Source: Minisyncoccota bacterium
Lineage (GTDB): Bacteria; Patescibacteriota; Minisyncoccia; SW-4-49-11
Direction: 5' to 3'
NCBI GenBank assembly: GCA_018609785.1
Contig: JAHEOE010000100.1
Coordinates: 1-5,716 of the forward strand
DNA length: 5,716 bases
Every line of letters begins with the position of its first letter. Position 1 is the first letter of the stretch. This document shows positions 4,135 to 5,716 of the stretch, piece after piece. A program made the position numbers and the translations under genes. The notes beneath the pieces were generated by a model. It worked only from the letters and a program-made list of their open reading frames with translations, was not told where the DNA came from and ran no database searches.

Positions 4135-4613
4135 CGGCTCACCTCATTCACTGACTGGCCGGTTTTGGCACTGTCCCACTTATCCAATTTCCGCTGTGCG
4201 TCCTGCTGCTGCTCCGGTGTTACCTCTCCGTTTGGCTGTCCGGTCATATCAAAGCGACTGCTACCCAGAGTAAGGGCTTTCAGATACACCACGCGGTTGA
4301 TGTAGTCGTACAGCCCCTGCTTGATGTGTGAAACGGTAATATCCAGCCCCCGCGCCTCAGCATCGGCAATCATCTGTTCCCGTATGCCGATTGCCAGCGG
4401 TCTGGCTCCCTGCCGGGTGAATACAGGCCAGTGCTGCGCTATCCGGTCTGTACGGCGTTTCCGCTTCTTCGCGTGAGCCTCTGCCCTGTTTTTCTTCTGC
4501 GGCTGCTGTGGGGCTTCCTGCTGCGTTTTAGCCTGTGCGCTTTTTGGTGCTTCGGTAGCGGATGGTATGGCTGCTGTTGATTTCCTTTTCAGGGTTAAAA
4601 TTGGTCTGCTCAT
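4131..4613 (-). CDS. FinO/ProQ-family RNA chaperone
   Basis: The protein has 160 residues. The first 55 are basic and low in complexity, ending in an AKKRKRR patch. The ProQ/FinO domain spans about 56-145: RPLAIGIREQM (71-81) and RFDMTGQPNGEVT (120-132) match the most conserved blocks of the family, with YDYINRVVYLKAL (102-114) between. Members bind structured small RNAs and their terminators and promote sense-antisense pairing; F-plasmid FinO stabilises FinP. The gene overlaps the upstream hypothetical gene by ATGA (4610-4613) and the perC-like gene by GTGA. A purine-rich GGGGGGAAG site precedes the ATG. P4 immunity relies on a small RNA, so an RNA-based control role is attractive, but the RNA partner is not identified here. 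Confidence 0.92.
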   Translation of the reverse strand: MSRPILTLKRKSTAAIPSATEAPKSAQAKTQQEAPQQPQKKNRAEAHAKKRKRRTDRIAQHWPVFTRQGARPLAIGIREQMIADAEARGLDITVSHIKQGLYDYINRVVYLKALTLGSSRFDMTGQPNGEVTPEQQQDAQRKLDKWDSAKTGQSVNEVSR

Positions 4614-5029
4614 TTATCTGCTTCCCCCCTAATTAATGCTTTCCGGCTTTCGTACTCACTAATAATGGTTACGGTCATATCATATAAATCATCAGCAGCG
4701 CGTTTGGCATCCTCAATACTGAAATCGTAAAAAGTCATAAACGAATGAGTGATTGCTCTCGCTGTGCTTTTTGTTGCGTACTGTAAATAAATTCTCTCTG
4801 CCCGCGCCTCAATGTCCTGCCGGAAATCCTCACAGGCAAAAAGCCATCGGTACGATCTCTGGTATGGCTCATTCAGCCATGTAACATCTGCTTTTTTAAT
4901 TCTCGCCCACACGATAATCAGCGGTTGCTTCTTTTCATCGCAATAATTCAGGTGGTCGCCGGGAACAAACAGTGACGGCCTGCCAGAAGTAACGCAATAT
5001 CTTTTCGTTTTTTCCGATGTGTTGTTCAT
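4610..5029 (-). CDS. Hypothetical protein, first gene of the finO-perC operon
   Basis: I do not recognise this 139-residue protein. It is soluble, with no signal peptide or membrane segment. The N-terminal half is rich in aromatic residues (RPSLFVPGDHLNYC, IIVWARIKKADVTWLNEPYQ, YRWLFACEDF). The C-terminal half appears helical, with charged repeats (AERIYLQYATKSTARAITHS; DAKRAADDLYDMTVTIISEY). The ATG at 5029-5027 follows a GAGG site at about 7 nt. Its stop overlaps the finO-like start (ATGA), and the iteron region lies 56 bp upstream of its start. Position suggests a role in control or replication of the element, but nothing in the sequence shows it. Confidence 0.8.
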   Translation of the reverse strand: MNNTSEKTKRYCVTSGRPSLFVPGDHLNYCDEKKQPLIIVWARIKKADVTWLNEPYQRSYRWLFACEDFRQDIEARAERIYLQYATKSTARAITHSFMTFYDFSIEDAKRAADDLYDMTVTIISEYESRKALIRGEADK

Positions 5030-5084
5030 TTCTCAACCTCAATTCTATTTGTGCGTACGGTGTGCAAAAAGTTTTATGCTTCAA

Positions 5085-5293
5085 CTGTTCATCTGTTCAT
5101 AAAAAGGTAATACTTTTAAATAACATGGCGTTACAAATGAACACTACAATGAACAGTTATGAACACTTGATGATCACTCTACATAAAACAATGAACAGTT
5201 ATGAACACTTAATGAATACTTAAATTTCAAGTATTCATTCATTACCTATTGATATTTATATTTATTTCTTAACAATGAACAGTATGAACACTT
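5085..5293. other. Iteron cluster, probable alpha-type replication origin (ori/crr-like)
   Basis: The octamer ATGAACAG/C occurs at 5137, 5149, 5159, 5191 and 5201, and in closely related form at 5170 and 5212; further copies are at 5275 and 5284. Two reverse copies (CTGTTCAT) lie in tandem at 5085-5100. A 23-bp composite holding two iterons is repeated at 5146-5168 and 5188-5210, and again, one base shorter, at 5272-5293. The offsets are 42 and 84 bp. An inverted repeat with 11-bp arms (AATGAATACTT) spans 5211-5239, and 5245-5272 is A+T rich. Phage P4 alpha protein is known to bind iterons containing TGAACAG through its C-terminal domain, and such a domain is encoded right beside this cluster. 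This region explains the gene-free stretch 5030-5315. Confidence 0.82.
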
Positions 5294-5315
5294 TTCCTTA
5301 AACTTTACCCGCACA

Positions 5316-5716
5316 CTATTTTGACGGTACACGGGGGAGCCAGTCTTCCGCCTCCGATTCGTTTAATTCGAGGTTTGTTCTTACTCCATGAGTAAACCTG
5401 TCCTTGATGTATTTTTTCCCCAGTTCTTTCAGTGCGCCGTCAATCGACCGCCCGAATGTTGTCAGGGTCAGCGGGTTTTTATTGCCGTTCCCCTGCATGT
5501 ACGCAATGTAAGCGTGATACAGGTACTTGCGCGGGGCGGGCGGTGAGATATTGGCATTCCCCATAAACATCCCTGACACGCTCTCCAGTGCGACCAGATA
5601 AGCGCAGAAATCTATCAGCGGGTCTGTTTCACGTTTGACCTCTGTTGCTTCACCGGAACCGCGCTGCTCAATCAGTAGTGTGCTGGCCGTCTCTGAGTCC
5701 GGGAATTCCCGCAGCA
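5316..5716 (-). CDS. P4 alpha-type DNA primase/helicase, C-terminal part (runs off the right edge)
   Basis: The reverse strand is open from the window edge to the TAG at 5318-5316, giving about 133 residues without the start. DPLIDFCAYL is followed by GNANISPPAPRKYLYHAYIA, then NPLTLTTFGRSIDGALKELG and TNLELNESEAEDWLPR. This pattern is typical of the C-terminal domain of P4 alpha-like proteins, which combine primase, superfamily 3 helicase and origin-binding activities. The visible segment should be the winged-helix-like origin-binding domain. The primase and Walker motifs are outside the window. Its stop lies 22 bp from the last iteron. An internal GTG at 5579 is not the real start, because the frame and the family similarity continue upstream of it. 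Confidence 0.9.
   Translation of the reverse strand, partial: LREFPDSETASTLLIEQRGSGEATEVKRETDPLIDFCAYLVALESVSGMFMGNANISPPAPRKYLYHAYIAYMQGNGNKNPLTLTTFGRSIDGALKELGKKYIKDRFTHGVRTNLELNESEAEDWLPRVPSK

Noticed and set aside
3604..4305. Long plus-strand open frame (233 codons)
   Set aside because: It runs antisense to the small RHH, PerC-like and FinO-like genes, which have good ribosome binding sites and family matches; its own product is Cys/Phe/Leu-rich and unlike any known protein.
5017..5223. Plus-strand open frame with repeated MNSYEHLM peptide
   Set aside because: The peptide repeat is simply the iterons read in frame; it overlaps the origin and the start of the hypothetical gene.
5211..5239. 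Terminator of the primase/helicase gene
   Set aside because: The stem is almost all A/T, lacks a GC-rich arm and U-tract, and is built from diverged iterons; an origin element is more likely.

Overview
The window looks like part of a P4-like integrative element (a phage satellite or integrating plasmid) from an enterobacterium. The support is as follows. The N-terminus of a P4-type tyrosine integrase lies at the left edge. The C-terminus of a P4 alpha-type primase/helicase lies at the right edge, next to TGAACA iterons. A 16-nt match to the 3' end of enterobacterial tRNA-Gly(CCC) sits beside the integrase. FinO/ProQ-family and PerC-family genes, both common in Enterobacteriaceae, lie between. 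No capsid, packaging, resistance or conjugation gene is visible. The family calls come from reading the protein sequences, not from searches.

Layout, left to right. Positions 1-158: integrase start, reading left. Positions 159-440: a candidate attP, with the tRNA-Gly core at 333-348 flanked by clusters of CTATACAA/TTGTATAG sites. Positions 440-753: no convincing gene, several palindromes. Positions 754-1035: a small OB-fold SSB-like gene (-). Positions 1036-1951: over 900 bp without a supported gene, with palindromes, an array of heptamer direct-repeat pairs, and an operator/promoter region. Positions 1952-2371: a ribbon-helix-helix protein with an extra C-terminal module (+). Positions 2372-3093: 720 bp without a gene, with more heptamer pairs and a GGGACA cluster. 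Positions 3094-5029: a leftward set of five genes (hypothetical, finO-like, perC-like, small RHH, ssb); the first three overlap stop to start. Positions 5085-5293: a probable replication origin with iterons. Positions 5316-5716: the 3' end of the primase/helicase.

The genes fit an autonomously replicating, site-specifically integrating element. The alpha-like protein would bind the adjacent iterons through its C-terminal domain and start replication, with the SSB-like proteins covering single strands. The integrase would act at attP. The RHH proteins, the PerC-like protein and the FinO-like RNA chaperone would supply control. The tRNA gene is not restored at the att core, so the sequence probably represents the circular (episomal) form.

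The most unusual feature is in the noncoding DNA, which is close to half of the window. It holds about 20 pairs of 7-bp direct repeats separated by 3 or 4 bp (period 10 or 11, one helical turn). The two halves of each pair agree, but the heptamer differs from pair to pair. I know of no described element with such a set.
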